The notes below the pieces were generated by a model that was not told the DNA's origin, ran no database searches, and worked only from the letters and a program-made list of their open reading frames with translations. Position numbers and translations under genes: made by a program. Shown here in pieces: positions 29,413 through 42,000 of a DNA stretch of 64,000 nt (its first letter is position 1; the number at the start of each line of letters is the position of its first letter). This stretch comes from Meira nashicola (taxonomy: Eukaryota > Basidiomycota > Exobasidiomycetes > Exobasidiales > Brachybasidiaceae): contig BCJU01000005.1 in the NCBI GenBank assembly GCA_001600355.1, forward strand, positions 62,001-126,000, given 5' to 3'.

Positions 29413-32400
29413 TCATAAGACGTGACCTTTGAATCTCGCTTCTTTACGCATAGCCAAAGCCGTTGAACCTGCAACAGCATCAACCGTGGCGTTTGCAGAA
29501 TTGATATCTTGTTGATCAAGAGAATTTACATTATTTTGGAACATTGATCCCAATTCAACTCCTCCCATCTCATGAATGGCAACATTCTTTGGTGATCCTT
29601 GCTCACCATCGATCGTTCCATTTTCGGATTCGCTAAGTCGTTGTGCACATCCACCTGCTCCAGCATCATTACGTAAATGACGAGAAAGTGCATCTGCTCT
29701 TGCAAATGCTTTTCCACAACTTTCACAAGTATGCGGTTTAACTCCAGCATGTAACTTCTCATGTCTGCTCAAATCAAAACTTCTTGCAAAGCTCTTACCG
29801 CAACCGGGAGCACGACATTGATAGGGTCTTTGTCCTGTATGAGATCGAATATGTCCGTTAAGATTGAATTTTCGAGTGAATGTCGAACCACAACCTGGAA
29901 TTGGACAAACATGAATGGCTTCATTCTTTCTTCTGCTGGCACTTGCTGCTTGTGTTGCACTTGTAGTGACTTGCTGTACGATCGGAATGGCAGTTGTGTT
30001 GTTACCATCCATCTCATAAGGTGAGGCGCCCAAATCTTGTGTTCGATTGGGATGTAAAGCAGTATAAGCAGGCGTTTCTGTTTGTGAATAGACTTGATCA
30101 GAAGGCGAATAACGCATGCTACCGTATCTGTTCATCATCGCCTGCAATTCTTCTTGCGATCGAGGGTATTGTGCGCCATACAAATTCAAGTGAGGTGCAG
30201 TAGAGAAACCTGCGTGAGTTGGAACGCTAGTATCAATGCGTGCCAAACCATTTCGATTTGTTGCAGATGTCGGAGGTCCCATAGAAGACATTCCCGGTTG
30301 GGTATTGGGTGGTGCTAAGCCACCGTCGGGCGCAGTAATGCGAGTTAAAAATTCATGGGGATTTGACATTCTTGCCAATTGTGATAAATCTTCAGATTGT
30401 GCCAAGCGCGAATGACGTCTAGCGCCATGTGCACTTCGACCTGAATGGGATCTTTGCAGATCTGAAACCGGTGTGCCTTGCTGTTGAACTGTTTGGAAAG
30501 ACATTGGTTGTCCAGCAGAAGATATCGAAGCTAAAGAGCCAGACGATGCTGTTCTCCCGTGACCAGGATAAGGTGCTGCACTACCTCTTCCACTCAAACT
30601 TTCACGTTGACGAACAGGACCAGAAGCAGGATTTTGTTGATATTGTAGCATCTGTTGATGATACATATTCTCTGCATGTTGCTGTTGCTGCTTTTGCAAT
30701 AACAAAGGATCCATACTTGCGTTATTGATCGAATTCTGAATTCCATCAAAGCTTTGTCCATGTCCCGTGCCATCCTGCAGCCCGAGCGCGGCCAATTGTT
30801 GCATTCTTCTTTGCTTAGCAGCTTCCGTTGCCCAATCAACACCAGATTGCATCGCAATGGGCGTCTTATCCGTAACTCCACCAGGAACGACTGCGTATGG
30901 AGGTGGAGATGGAATATCGTCTCCTTGTAAAACACCATCTTCTTTGTAAGATAAACCGAAATCGGAATTGGATCTTTTACGTGGTCCACTTTCTGTTACG
31001 CTGCCTGAATCACGTTCTGCTTGAAAGCCCATATCCACATCCAGGCGAAGAAACTTACGAACACGATCGTAGGAATCCTGTCTCTTTGGATCTTGTTGCT
31101 GAATATGTTGAGCATCCCCGGAAGTGGAAGCAGGTCGTTGTTGGTTATTAGCTAAGGAAGCTTGATGATGTGCCAAGGCAGCATAAGGTGCAGCTTGATT
31201 ATCACTGGTCATAAATGATTGGGGGCCATTTCCGCCATCTAGCATCCATTGTTGTTGAGATTTTGATGGAAATTGGAATCCTCTCGCACTACTGTTTCCC
31301 GATTGGTCATGCTGATTTTGTTCGAAAGGTACGGAGGAATCATTGATGGAAAGCATCGGAACGGGTGCGTCATTGCCTGCTCCTGGAACAGCTGTCGGAT
31401 CATGCGAAGGTAAAGAATACGTGTATGATGGAAACGAGGAATTTGGTTGCTCTGCGTTTCCTACTTCTGTACCATCTTCTTCAAATACAGGAGTGAAGTA
31501 GGGCGCGTGCAATTGCGTTTTCTGCGGCGCAGCTTCATTTGACAGCCGAGAAGAATCGCTAGGATGAGAGACCAATACAGAATCGTTGATCGTCATTCTT
31601 TGTCCCAACGTTTGCATTTGCTGTATTGCTGGATCCCCTTCTCCGTTTGGCGATGAAAATTCTGCGCTTGATCCAAAAGAGGAAGTTCTTGTATGAAGAG
31701 GCGATTGAATTGGACCGAGCAAAGGGCTGGCTATTGGACTGACTATTGATTCGTTGCGTGCTTCTCTATATCCCGATTCGCCTGAGAATGCAAATGTTGG
31801 TACGTCGTTATTCTGCGACTTGGTTTCAGCGTTTGCAGGTGTTATAGTTGATTGTCTATTCTGCTGTTTTTGTGTATCTTTACCTGATCTTGAATCAGTC
31901 AAGACGGATTGCGATAGAAGTGCTGCGTTGAGGTGATTATAGCTATCTGCCGTATCAGGATCGTAGTGAAAGCTGGGTATAACAGCCGCCTTTTCGATTC
32001 CAGGAGATTGATCGTCAAAAGCGAAGTCGATTCCGTCGATGTGCTCTCCTATCGATTGTAGAAATTCTTGTTGATCGCTTAAAACGTCGGAAAAATCTCC
32101 CACCGAATTGTAAGAAGGCGTATAAGGTCGATTGGTTGGATCAAAAAGATCGGTATTTGGTATAGATTCACTGTTGGACGGAGGGAAAGAAATGTTCAAT
32201 ATACTTTCAAAGCCAATACTCCTCCCTTTGACATTCTTACCTTGTCAGCGTCACCAGTGGCGCAGAATGAATTGCTCCTGATGTCGATCCTGTTTTTGAG
32301 GTGAAGGAAGAAGAAGGAAAAAGATGAGAAGGGCGATGTGGTCAGTCCTGTGTCTGGTTTTGCCTTTTTAAGTACGAATGGCAGTGTTCTATTGGGGTTG

Positions 32401-33638
32401 CAAAGCGGTCTCCTTGACTGGCTTTCCCAACTGTGTAATTAGGGGCGATGGCGATCAAACACGCCCTTTCGTAGCTGTTCTTTGTGGAATCGAATAAGCC
32501 GAGAGCAGCCACTTTGGATGATTGTCGTTACGTATTCGCGTAAACGGCGTATCTCCCAAAAGCAAGCTGGCCAAGATTTCAACATCACAGCCGCACGCCC
32601 CCTCTTCTGACGAAAACCGTCCGAGAATGGCCCTGATTTCATCGCCTCACAAGGTCCCACTTCGGTGATCCAGTTCCATCTTTATGATCAAGTGAGATGA
32701 ACAAAAGCAAAGATTGGTGTATTCAAAACAAATTGACCGCCAATTCGCCATCATGAATGCAGCATTTTTATTGGCGTCGAATACATGAAAGAATCTTCAT
32801 GTCGCAAATTGAGATGAGGGAAGCCAAATCCAGCCAAACAAATCAAGATCTGAACCAAACTTGAGACGGGAAACACTACTTCCTCTCGTGCGTGAGTCGA
32901 TCATGTTTCGCCTCGAAGCGGCGCTTCATTTACGCCATCCAAAATGTGAATCGGCGAATTTTTGGATCACAGCCAAGAGCGCCCAAAGTCTTAACAAACG
33001 AGTACGCAATCGGTTGAGAACGTCATCAATTGTAAACGAAGGCCTCTCCATGCAATCTTTGCCTACTCTTCGCTTAATCCATCATCTTTTCGCCCCATAA
33101 ATGCTGCACATCCCTCGTACGAACGATAAAAACCCTCCCATTCGGGGCTTTCAAATGATACACAAACATAAAACTCATACTTACCCCACTGTGCTTCTGG
33201 TGTCATCATATCATTTCCCGTCATTGTCGAGTCGGTCGGGGCAGAGGTGAATCCCAATTGTTGCAGCATCATTGTGTCTCCCATAGCGGCAGGCGCACTC
33301 TGTATTGTTGATTTTGACGTCATCCCCGGTTGAGTATACTGGGATTGTGAAAGACTGCCATCCATTTTTCCTAGTTGATGTAATTGTTGTATCTGCTGGC
33401 TGTTTCCATATATATCATGTCCATACATTGATTGCTGTGAATCAGGATCGATAAAGCCGGATTGTGATTGATTTGTGGCTGTATTACCTCCTCCATCAAG
33501 AGAAGGCTGTGAAGAGTTGTAATAATCAAAAGTTTGTGACGGATCCGAAGTAGCACTGGTCGATTGACCGTTGGAATACCGACCGCCAAAAGATGAAGAG
33601 GACATGGAAGAAGATGATGCGTTTCCCTGACCGTCCAT
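29413..33638 (-). CDS. C2H2 zinc-finger transcription factor, Crz1/Prz1-like (three-exon model)
   Basis: Model: exon 1 33638-33185, exon 2 32289-32241 (49 nt), exon 3 32170-29413; introns of 895 and 70 nt. Donors are GTAAGT and GTAAGA, acceptors ACAG after a pyrimidine tract and CAACAG. The phases close exactly into 1086 residues, and exon 3 alone has no in-frame ATG before the conserved part. The N-terminal 900 residues are Ser/Gln/Asn/Pro-rich, typical of an activator. Near the C-terminus are two C-x4-C-x12-H-x3-H fingers and a third finger reading CESCGKAFARADALSRHLR, then GGC. This finger set and the KLHAGVKPH linker resemble calcineurin-responsive Crz1/Prz1. A PTFAFS word could be a PxIxIT calcineurin dock. 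The zinc-finger identification is firm; exon 1 is inferred, and could instead be a separate gene or a 5' untranslated region. Confidence 0.68.
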
Positions 33639-35746
33639 TGCGTATATGCGCGGCTGATTTTAGAGGGATCTTTGCCCTTTGGATGTTACCTCTCCACTCG
33701 CTCGAGGTCCTCGATTAGGCACTGGACTGGATGGTGTAATTTCGGTCCAATACCTATCCGAATTGTCCCAAACTGTCAAGATAGCGTCTCAAAAAGGCTA
33801 TGATGCAATAAACAATCCAAGAAGATAGAATATTCGCCACCCTTGTTAAGCAAGAAAGAAAAAGTCCGTAGGACGAGCTTGTTTATCTTGTCGTGCGATC
33901 CTTCTACTTTGATTAGGTATCTAATATGGTGAGTGTGGTAAGAATCGAATGTGTCTATCGAAAGCTTGTAAGGTGTAGAAGGAAGCGTCGATCGCTGTTG
34001 GTCGATCGTAGAACAATTTTTAATATTAATTCAATCTGAGAAAAACGAGGAAGAGATCTAAAAATACCTACGCCGGTCTTTGTTTGTCGCGGAGCGACCG
34101 AACGGAGGAGCAGCGTAGACTGCAGAATCATTAAGTGCGTTCAAAAAGTATGTACATAGCTGTACAAGATAGTGAGTGGATGCTTGGACTTTTTTTAAAA
34201 AAAAAAAATATTAAATTGATAATATTAAAGCGGTGCAAATGCGTGCGCGTGCGCTGCGCAGTTAAATTCTCTCTACCAAAGACTTTTAAACGCTAATGCA
34301 TGCTCAATCGATCATCAATGTTGCATTGAACATCATAAAACACAGACAATTTGCCCATCTCATTGTTCATTAATCAAAATACTCCGAGTTGAACAAAAGA
34401 GGAACGCAGATTGATCCATACAGGAAGATACGGATATCACTTACACGTTTTTCATTAATTTCCCAGATGAGAGATACCCGGATAAGAATGACGCCACCCG
34501 ATATCTTGTTTGATAGATGTCATCCCTCTTTCTTTAAGTTGCTTAATTGCAAATGTCGGAGAGATGCCCTTCTTCAAATAGTGGAAGCCATTAATGTTTT
34601 TGCGAAAAACAGAAATAAAAATTTGTCCAACCACTTTATCCGCAAATTCCCAAGTTTTTCCTTGGGACTTCTTAATAGCCGTATGCTGAATATCTGCAAT
34701 GTTTGAGTTAAGAAAGCTTCGATGCTAGATACATATGTAAGAAGGAGATTTTAATTGTTCGTCTATTCTCCATTGTATTTTCATTTCCCGCTCCCGCTTC
34801 TATAATCCCCACATTTCCAACTGCTCAGCACATATCCGCCGGCCAATGAGAATAAATTTATCCATTTCATAAAGGATCAAAAAAGGGAACAAGGGACCAC
34901 CCTAGAAATGAAGAGGGAGGCAATTATTTCCGCAGAATAGTATCTTTTTTGACATTCAATCAGGAACAAGAAGACGACGTTCTTGACGTTCATGTACAAT
35001 GTGCAGCAGGCTCAACTATCTCATTCAATATACATATGTAGTCTACATGCACACTGTGGGCGCAGCCATGCATATCTGAATGTACTAAAATGGCTTCAAA
35101 AAAAAAGAGGGACTGGCCTTTTGCACAAGCACATAGTCTTTGCTAAAATTTATACTGCGCCGAAATGGCCGTCTTGGCGCAGGTGCGCGGCTTTCGAAAT
35201 ATGTCAAAAAGTCACAGGATAATTGCGAATACACTTGACAAGTTCAACGACCGGCGAATAATTTCGTTGATACTCTCAATCGGCGTATTGTTTAAATTCA
35301 CCGAGAAAGAGGATGAGTTAGGAAATCCAAAGTGGGTTCCGAACGAAATCCGATTTATGTACGCATCTCCACTTACTCGTGTTCAAGAGTGAATTCAAGA
35401 ATCTGTGTAAACATATGTTCAAAAATTCTTGTAATTGACTCCTAATCTAAAGTGCGAATCACGTAATCAAAGCGAACTTCGTTTTGTGAAAATGTGACAT
35501 TCAAAAAGTAAGAAAAAGATACATAAAGAAATGCGTGTTCAAGAAGATGACAAAACATGGTCTTTTATTTAGAGAAGATCGAAAGGAATAGATTAAATTC
35601 CGTAAAGGTCATGAAAAACGAATCCGGTTAATAAAGGGAGGGGTAAGAATCATCGCCTTAATACAAGAGGAGACGGATGACGGATATAAAATTGTAGAGG
35701 GAAATTTGCAAAATTTTGGTTCTCTTTTTTTCCAAGAGAGAATTGA
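33639..35746. other. Long intergenic region upstream of the zinc-finger gene
   Basis: About 2.1 kb, probably the regulatory region of the factor gene (transcribed leftward) and the 3' flank of the SUR7-like gene. It has two exact TACATATGTA palindromes (34730-34739, 35031-35040), a T then A homopolymer (34191-34209) and an alternating GCGTGCGCGTGCGC patch (34241-34254). Small open frames (for example 35165-35392, 75 codons) have no recognisable homology. No gene is supported. Confidence 0.4.
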
Positions 35747-36520
35747 TCAGTACTTGGAACGGCGACCGCTAATGCAAGAGATTAACAAAGGAATTACTGC
35801 CAAAACTGAAGCACCTCCGGCAGCCCATGTCATCCACAATGCATTTCCGTAATGAGCATCCAAACCGGATGTGTTTTGTTGATCGGCAAGACTGTGACGT
35901 ACTTTGTAGATTACAGCGGTCCAAATTGCTGCACCGACAAAGAATAATCCTGCACCTGCCAATGCCAAAAGGGCTCCCAACAAGAATGCGAATCTGTGTG
36001 CCAAGAAAGCGATCAAAAAGGATGCTCCAATCACAACAGTTGCAACAAAGATAATGTAGTTTGCGGCATTCGTGAATCTTCCTAGGTAGTTTGAATCTTG
36101 GAAAGTGGATGCAGAAACGGTATCAGAGACGATTTGACGGTATTGGGTGTTGATATCGCCTTGCAGAACATTTAGAGGTTCATATTTGTATCCGAAGTTT
36201 CTGCCACTGCAAGCGAGATTATCACCAGATTCAGCTCCGGCACAGAAGTTGTACAAACCCCATTTGTATTCATCCTTTACACCATTTCCAGCCAATTCAG
36301 GAGCGGATTGATCAGATGCAAAAATTTGATCGACATTTATGTTTTGATTGTTTGCATTTGTTCGTAAAGCGCTTTCGAAACCGGTTGTGTCTAACGAGGT
36401 AATGTAAATATTACGGGCAACGATGTTTCTTGAAATCTGTCCCATATTGACCAAAATACCCAACACCATGGCCGAAAAGGTGAGGAATTCACCCAAGCCG
36501 ACACAGAAGAATGCCACCAT
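35747..36520 (-). CDS. SUR7/PalI-family four-span membrane protein
   Basis: A 257-residue protein from the ATG at 36520. It has a hydrophobic N-terminal segment (VGLGEFLTFSAMVLGILVNM), a long extracellular loop of about 120 residues with two cysteines near its end (FCAGAE, LACSGR), and three further spans at about 150-175, 178-203 and 228-250. One N-terminal span, a large loop, then three clustered spans is the SUR7/PalI layout. Such proteins sit in eisosomes or sense pH in fungi. The loop word YNFCAGAESGDNLACSGR, with a cysteine pair, fits the family. I cannot separate SUR7 from other members. Confidence 0.72.
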   Translation of the reverse strand: MVAFFCVGLGEFLTFSAMVLGILVNMGQISRNIVARNIYITSLDTTGFESALRTNANNQNINVDQIFASDQSAPELAGNGVKDEYKWGLYNFCAGAESGDNLACSGRNFGYKYEPLNVLQGDINTQYRQIVSDTVSASTFQDSNYLGRFTNAANYIIFVATVVIGASFLIAFLAHRFAFLLGALLALAGAGLFFVGAAIWTAVIYKVRHSLADQQNTSGLDAHYGNALWMTWAAGGASVLAVIPLLISCISGRRSKY

Positions 36521-39015
36521 TATTGCTAACAAACTCTAAGAAGCAAGAAAGAAAAGGATGATTGAATGCGCGATGTATGCCAAGTGGCAGGTACCGGGAT
36601 AGGGGAAGTAGGTGGTGGTGGTAGTGTGTGGAGATCTTTGAAAGAAGGATGACGAGATCTGGGTGAAGAAAAATGAATGAGGGAGGGAAAAAAATACACA
36701 ACTGTATGCGTCCAGTGGAGAAAGAAGGGTAGCAAATCGGTTGAAAAAAATTCGGTGGAGAAAAGGCATATGCGGAAAGAGAAAAAACAAATTTCAGGCT
36801 CTAGCGCGGCGCAACATTTTGTTCAACACCCGATACGCTCAGAGCAGATGCGTAGAGGTGGGTGTGCGAATTCAAAGCTGTGTTGTTGTACACGCTTCCA
36901 CAACGTACACAGCCTCTGTACAGCGGCATTAAACCACATATAGAGGAGGAGGAGGAAAAGATCAATTTACTGTGCTTTTGCTCCTATTCTCTTCTTTTTC
37001 ATCTGCATTCAGTGTATCTTGTCTTGGCAAGTACACGTACAAACACCCGCTCGCTCACCCGCTTTTGATTGCAGTCAATAAGACCCGTACATATCGTCAC
37101 AATGTGACGCTGTGGCTATGCCATTCGGGAAATAGTTTTTTTAATCGGAGGTTCAGGGCTGAGAAAAGGCGCACAAATACACGCCCTTTTACGAAAGTCC
37201 GACTAGAATCGTCTTTATTGACTGCACTCTGCAAATCAACACACTAACTTAACCCAATTCGAACAATTAGGCGTATAAGAGGAGAATATATGCTTCAAAG
37301 GTTGGACAGGTTTAACCCCTAAATAGGGCACGGCGACGGTAAGATAGAAAGAGGTGGAGGAGGGCGAATCGTCTGTGTTTTTATGAAAGAAAAAGCGCTA
37401 GATGTTATCTATACGCGATGCTATAAATTTTTTGCTAACTGGTGAAGTGCACAGCTGTTTGTGTTCTTTCTCCTTTTGGCAGAAAGAAAGCACTATTTTT
37501 TGCTGCGTCTGGCCCCTTGATTGTTCTTCTTGAAGCAGAGTGATGCCATAACAAATCAAAATGCAGTCGTGAATACGTAGCATGTACGGCTTAAAAGGCA
37601 CAAAGAAGCGACCGATTCAATCTGCAGCACTAGTCAACTTTTTATCCTACCGTGTGCGGGTCCAATGAAAGATTGGTACAGTGTTGTATACGTTGAATCG
37701 ACGTCATTTCACCTAGATTGCATTGTGATAAGAATAAGAGGATTAGCCAATGAGGAGAGTAAGCGCACGTAAGAACAACAAGATCAGAGATCATTAAATT
37801 GGCTTCCCTGATTTGTCGGCGACTATAAAAAATAATGGTGACTAAATCTTATCATCGCTCGATCTGGATCATCAATATTGGATCATAAGATCTGACAAAG
37901 ACCATGCCGAACATGAAGTTTGAGAGCCGGTTGCTGTGCCTCCCGCGCCGCGCTATTAGATTAGGTTCCTGCCGACGCTTGAAAGTAGGTACTACGCGTA
38001 AATGGATAAAAAGCTTAATCTGCTCGACAGCCACACATCTTGCAATCGAATAATAGAGCCGTTGGCAAGCACATGCATATGTAGATAGATGTCTAGGGCT
38101 TGCTCTTATTCTATGCCTACAAATACCTTTCCACACACGCGTTCTTTCTGTGGGGACACGTCGTTTGAATGCATGTAAGCAGAGCTTATATCAAACTTCG
38201 ATCGAGAGGAAAAAGAAGCCTAGCTTTACATAATTATTATCTTCACCCGCCGGCCTTTGACGCAAGGCACTAACTAATAGGGCAAGGTCCCCATCTAATT
38301 TCGCCGTTTAATTTTCTCCATCAAGGTTCCGGTCTGAGCATTCCGATACCATTCGGCCCCTCTTCGATAAAATTTGACTCTTTTTCTTAACACCGGAGAT
38401 TTCTTTTCCCATTTTAAGGGGGCGTAAAAGAGTGGATAGACCCAGAAACTTGTCCCAGGCATTCGCATGGGCTACCTAATCTACGCGATATAGTTTACTG
38501 CAGACTACAGTAAGAAAAGGGCGTTCGATCCCGGATTATAAAAACCGCCCTACGTAAATGCAGTTTGTCAGTCTTTTATTTATGCATGCGTGTATGTATT
38601 TACCCTGTACATAAGCTTCGATAAAGTTACCTGGTTTGAAATATATGCATGTAATTTGCCTTACCATCTCACCTTTTCGTCAGCCACGTATACCTACTTC
38701 CTCCTTTCTCGACATCCTCGCCCTTGTCGACTGAAGCCATCATAAAAGACACAATTGCTCTCACATTAGGACGGTTGTCTAAATTCCGATAGCGATCAAT
38801 CTTTACTTTGACCTTATAGCACCAAACGCCGGGAGCTTCAAAGCATACTCAGCATTCAAAGTGTAGCCGGCACGATTTCTTCAATCTACTTTTCTTCAGA
38901 CATCAACCTTAACAGTGGTGTCTCAAATCAAAGTCATATCTAGCCGCGTCGCACACGCGCGACGGGTGGATTATTCACGATTCCAATTCAGCATCCAAAG
39001 TGATCGTGGCAGAGG
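36521..39015. other. Long intergenic region between SUR7-like and kinase genes
   Basis: About 2.5 kb between divergent genes, so both promoters lie here. I see purine/pyrimidine tracts, TATGCATG and ACATATGT-type words (38070-38080, 38580-38600, 38640-38652) and a B-box-like GTTCGATCCC (38524-38533) that does not fold into a tRNA. No protein-coding segment is convincing. Confidence 0.4.
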
Positions 39016-42000
39016 ATGTGGACTTCTTTTCATCCGAGAAGATCATCCAATTGGAGTTTAGACGATCACGACAGACTTAAAGAAACAGAAAGGAACGCGC
39101 AACATAAAGAACAGCAAACGGCCTCTTCCTCTAGAATACAAGAATCCACTTCACCTATCTTTCGTGCCGATGACTTACATCACATTGACGGTAAAGGAGG
39201 ATTACTTCAACGGGCCAAAGATCCTCGTATTAAAGGCTCAAGACCTCATCCATCATTGTGGCAACTTCAAATAGGCGAAACAAAATTAGATAGGCGAAAT
39301 AACGATGCTAGTATAGAAGAAAGGAATGGTCTTTCTACAACTTCATCCTCTCCAGCATCCTCGAGAAGAGCAACATTGACCGAAAGAGCATCTAGTGCTT
39401 CTCCGCCTTCTCCTTTTGGAATCTCTCACAGCGATTGCTCACCGCCTAGCACACCACCTGACGCACTTTCAAGCGGCAGTTCAAGCGTACCATTTAGCTC
39501 AAAGCGACACTGGAATCTGCTCGGCCAAGATGCCAATGAAAAGTCAGAAGCAAAGATCAATGATTCTATCGATCCAAGGCAAAGAGTACCCGCACCTGCT
39601 GGAGCCACTACAGTGATTCAACCTTTACCCAAAAGCTCTTCAAGGAACGATATCTTCTCCGCTTCTAGTCCAAGTATGCAGCCTGCTCCACGTCTACCTT
39701 CTGTCGTGGCCGATGCTGCGGGAACACCTACTCCAGCAACAAGAAGACAAGATTCCATAAAGAAAAGGAACCGACAATCTGGATTTTTCTATGGCTCACA
39801 ATCTGATGCCTCATCTTCGTATCCTTCTCCCATAAGACCTTCTGATCAATCACCAATTCAGACAACGAGTCGTTTATTATTGAATGTCGATGACTCGGAT
39901 AGGCCGGGATATGGTCGATCTAATACGGAAGAGCGGGAACGTGAACGTGAAAGAATCCGTCAAACAAATATGGAGATCGAATTCCGTCTTTGTCCTATAA
40001 AAGAATTGATGCTAGGAGAAGGAAGACATTCGAATGTTTATTTGGGCGCTTATCGAGTCAAAGAAGAGGTACAAAATCCTTCTTTTGAAGTAGATGAGAA
40101 TGAGGATCACGAATGGCGATTATGTGCGATGAAAAGGCCGCATGCTGATAGGCAATCACAATTACTTGCATTGGAAGAGGCATTCGCCCTGCGAAGGCTA
40201 GGACCGCATCCTAACATTATCCGTTTGATAAAAATACGAGATGAGGTACAACTCTCTCGACCAAACTCTCCAAGGATAGAAGGCAACCAAGAAGCGAAAG
40301 AAGGACAAAGTCAGAACCTCAATCAGACAGGCCAAGCAGGATTAGGTATTGGATTGCCGAGCAACTTTCTTGCACCGACTTCTGTAAGAGCAAGGGCGAC
40401 CAGCGAAGTGAATGCATTAGAGAAGAGTCCGGAAAAAGGAAGATCGCAAGCCAACACAGGTATGCTGCATCATCGTAGAATGATCAGTCAACCAGAAAGC
40501 TCTAGTGAAGCCGCCGTTCAACCGAGCGTGAGAATCGTTGCACCTGATGCAGTCGAATCACACAGTCCGCAGATTGATGACAGAGCAGGAGTTTTACGTC
40601 AAGCTGAAACTGATACTTCGCGAAATGATGCGCCGCGCTTGTTGATGTTATTGGAGCTTTTGCCATTTAGCTTATCATCTTTTTCTCGACGTAATCCTGA
40701 ATTGGTGGATTACGAGCAATGGCGAACATGGGCATTGGAACTGGCAGGCGTGGTAGAATGGATGCATTCGCGTGGATGTATTCATGCCGATTTGAAACCG
40801 GAAAATATTTTACTAACCTCTGACCTTCATGTTAAATTATGCGATTTTAACTCGGCACTATTCCCAAATGCATCTACGCCATTGATGGATGGTATTGGTC
40901 TTGGAACACCAGCTTATGGAGCACCAGAGCTATCGCGATCTCTTAACAAATCTTCCGATTCAAGCAACGGATTTAGTTACCCTGTTGACATTTGGAGTTT
41001 AGGTGCGATCTTATATACTCTTGCAACCGGCAATGAACCTTTTAGGAGGGCAAGATCGATGATCGATATGGTGTATCGTAAAAGGGTGTTCTTTGAATCG
41101 GAAGAGAATGATCGTGTTGCTCGTATGAGTGTTGCAGAAGGATCCAGTACGGCAGGTCCAGCAAGTTATTATGCCGGCACGATTGGAGGAAAGCAAGGAA
41201 GTCTGCCGGCAAGTCGTAAGAGTAGCATCCGTGGCAGAAAAAGTGACAATATGGCAAGCACAACTACATCAACACCCTTACGCTCACAAGCTTATAGTAT
41301 GCACAAACGTGCTCCTAGCACAGAAAGTGTTTCTAGTATCAACAGTAGCATGGTTGTTTCAAGTTCTTCAGGCATGCGACCTTCAATTCAAGCAATTAAT
41401 ATCTTGCTTGATGACAGGACTCCAACAGGTCTTTTAACAATTCCCGGTTCACCGCAAATGGCTTTGAGAAACATTGCTGCTGTAAATTCTACCAATCCTA
41501 ATGATGGAAGCAAGCATGCAGGAACATTCGCGACGATCAATGGACACCATCGTGCATCCTCAATGGGTAAAGCACAAAGTCATCAATTTGCAGGAAGCAC
41601 ACATGCACGAGGTCAACAAAGATGGAGCAGTCAAGGTACAGAAGCACATGATAAAGAACACGGTGCTGATGCATCTCTTGCTTCTCCACGCACAAACACA
41701 ATGCTCGATCTATTGAATGTTCGTCCAGATTCATTGAGAAGGACGACATCTTACAACGGCCAAGATGCAAATGCCAACACTTCACAACCCGAAGTACAAT
41801 CACAGGAACGTGAATCAGACGAAGCTCATTTAGAGAGAACTACTTCACGAGGATCTTTATCGAGCTTTACTGAAGATTCATCGCGTGCTTCAATCTCTCC
41901 GCCATCTTCAATCTCTAGAAAGACTGGCGAAAATGCAGAATTACGATTGGCAGTTGCTGCCGCATTTGCTCGATCTGCAAATTATGCACCACCAATATCA

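Noticed and set aside
33063..33184. Extension of the upstream zinc-finger exon to a stop at 33063
   Set aside because: A consensus GTAAGT donor at 33184 and exact phase match with downstream exons favour splicing; the read-through part could only matter in unspliced RNA.
34389..34706. 105-codon plus-strand frame
   Set aside because: It would need a non-ATG start and has no recognisable similarity.
35165..35392. 75-codon plus-strand frame
   Set aside because: Composition is fairly normal, but there is no recognisable domain, no promoter element or splice context, and such lengths are expected by chance in 2 kb.
38460..38540. tRNA candidate with GTTCGATCCC and an anticodon-like hairpin
   Set aside because: The T-stem has a C-C mismatch next to the closing pair, position 33 of the anticodon loop is not T, and no matching acceptor or A-box is present.
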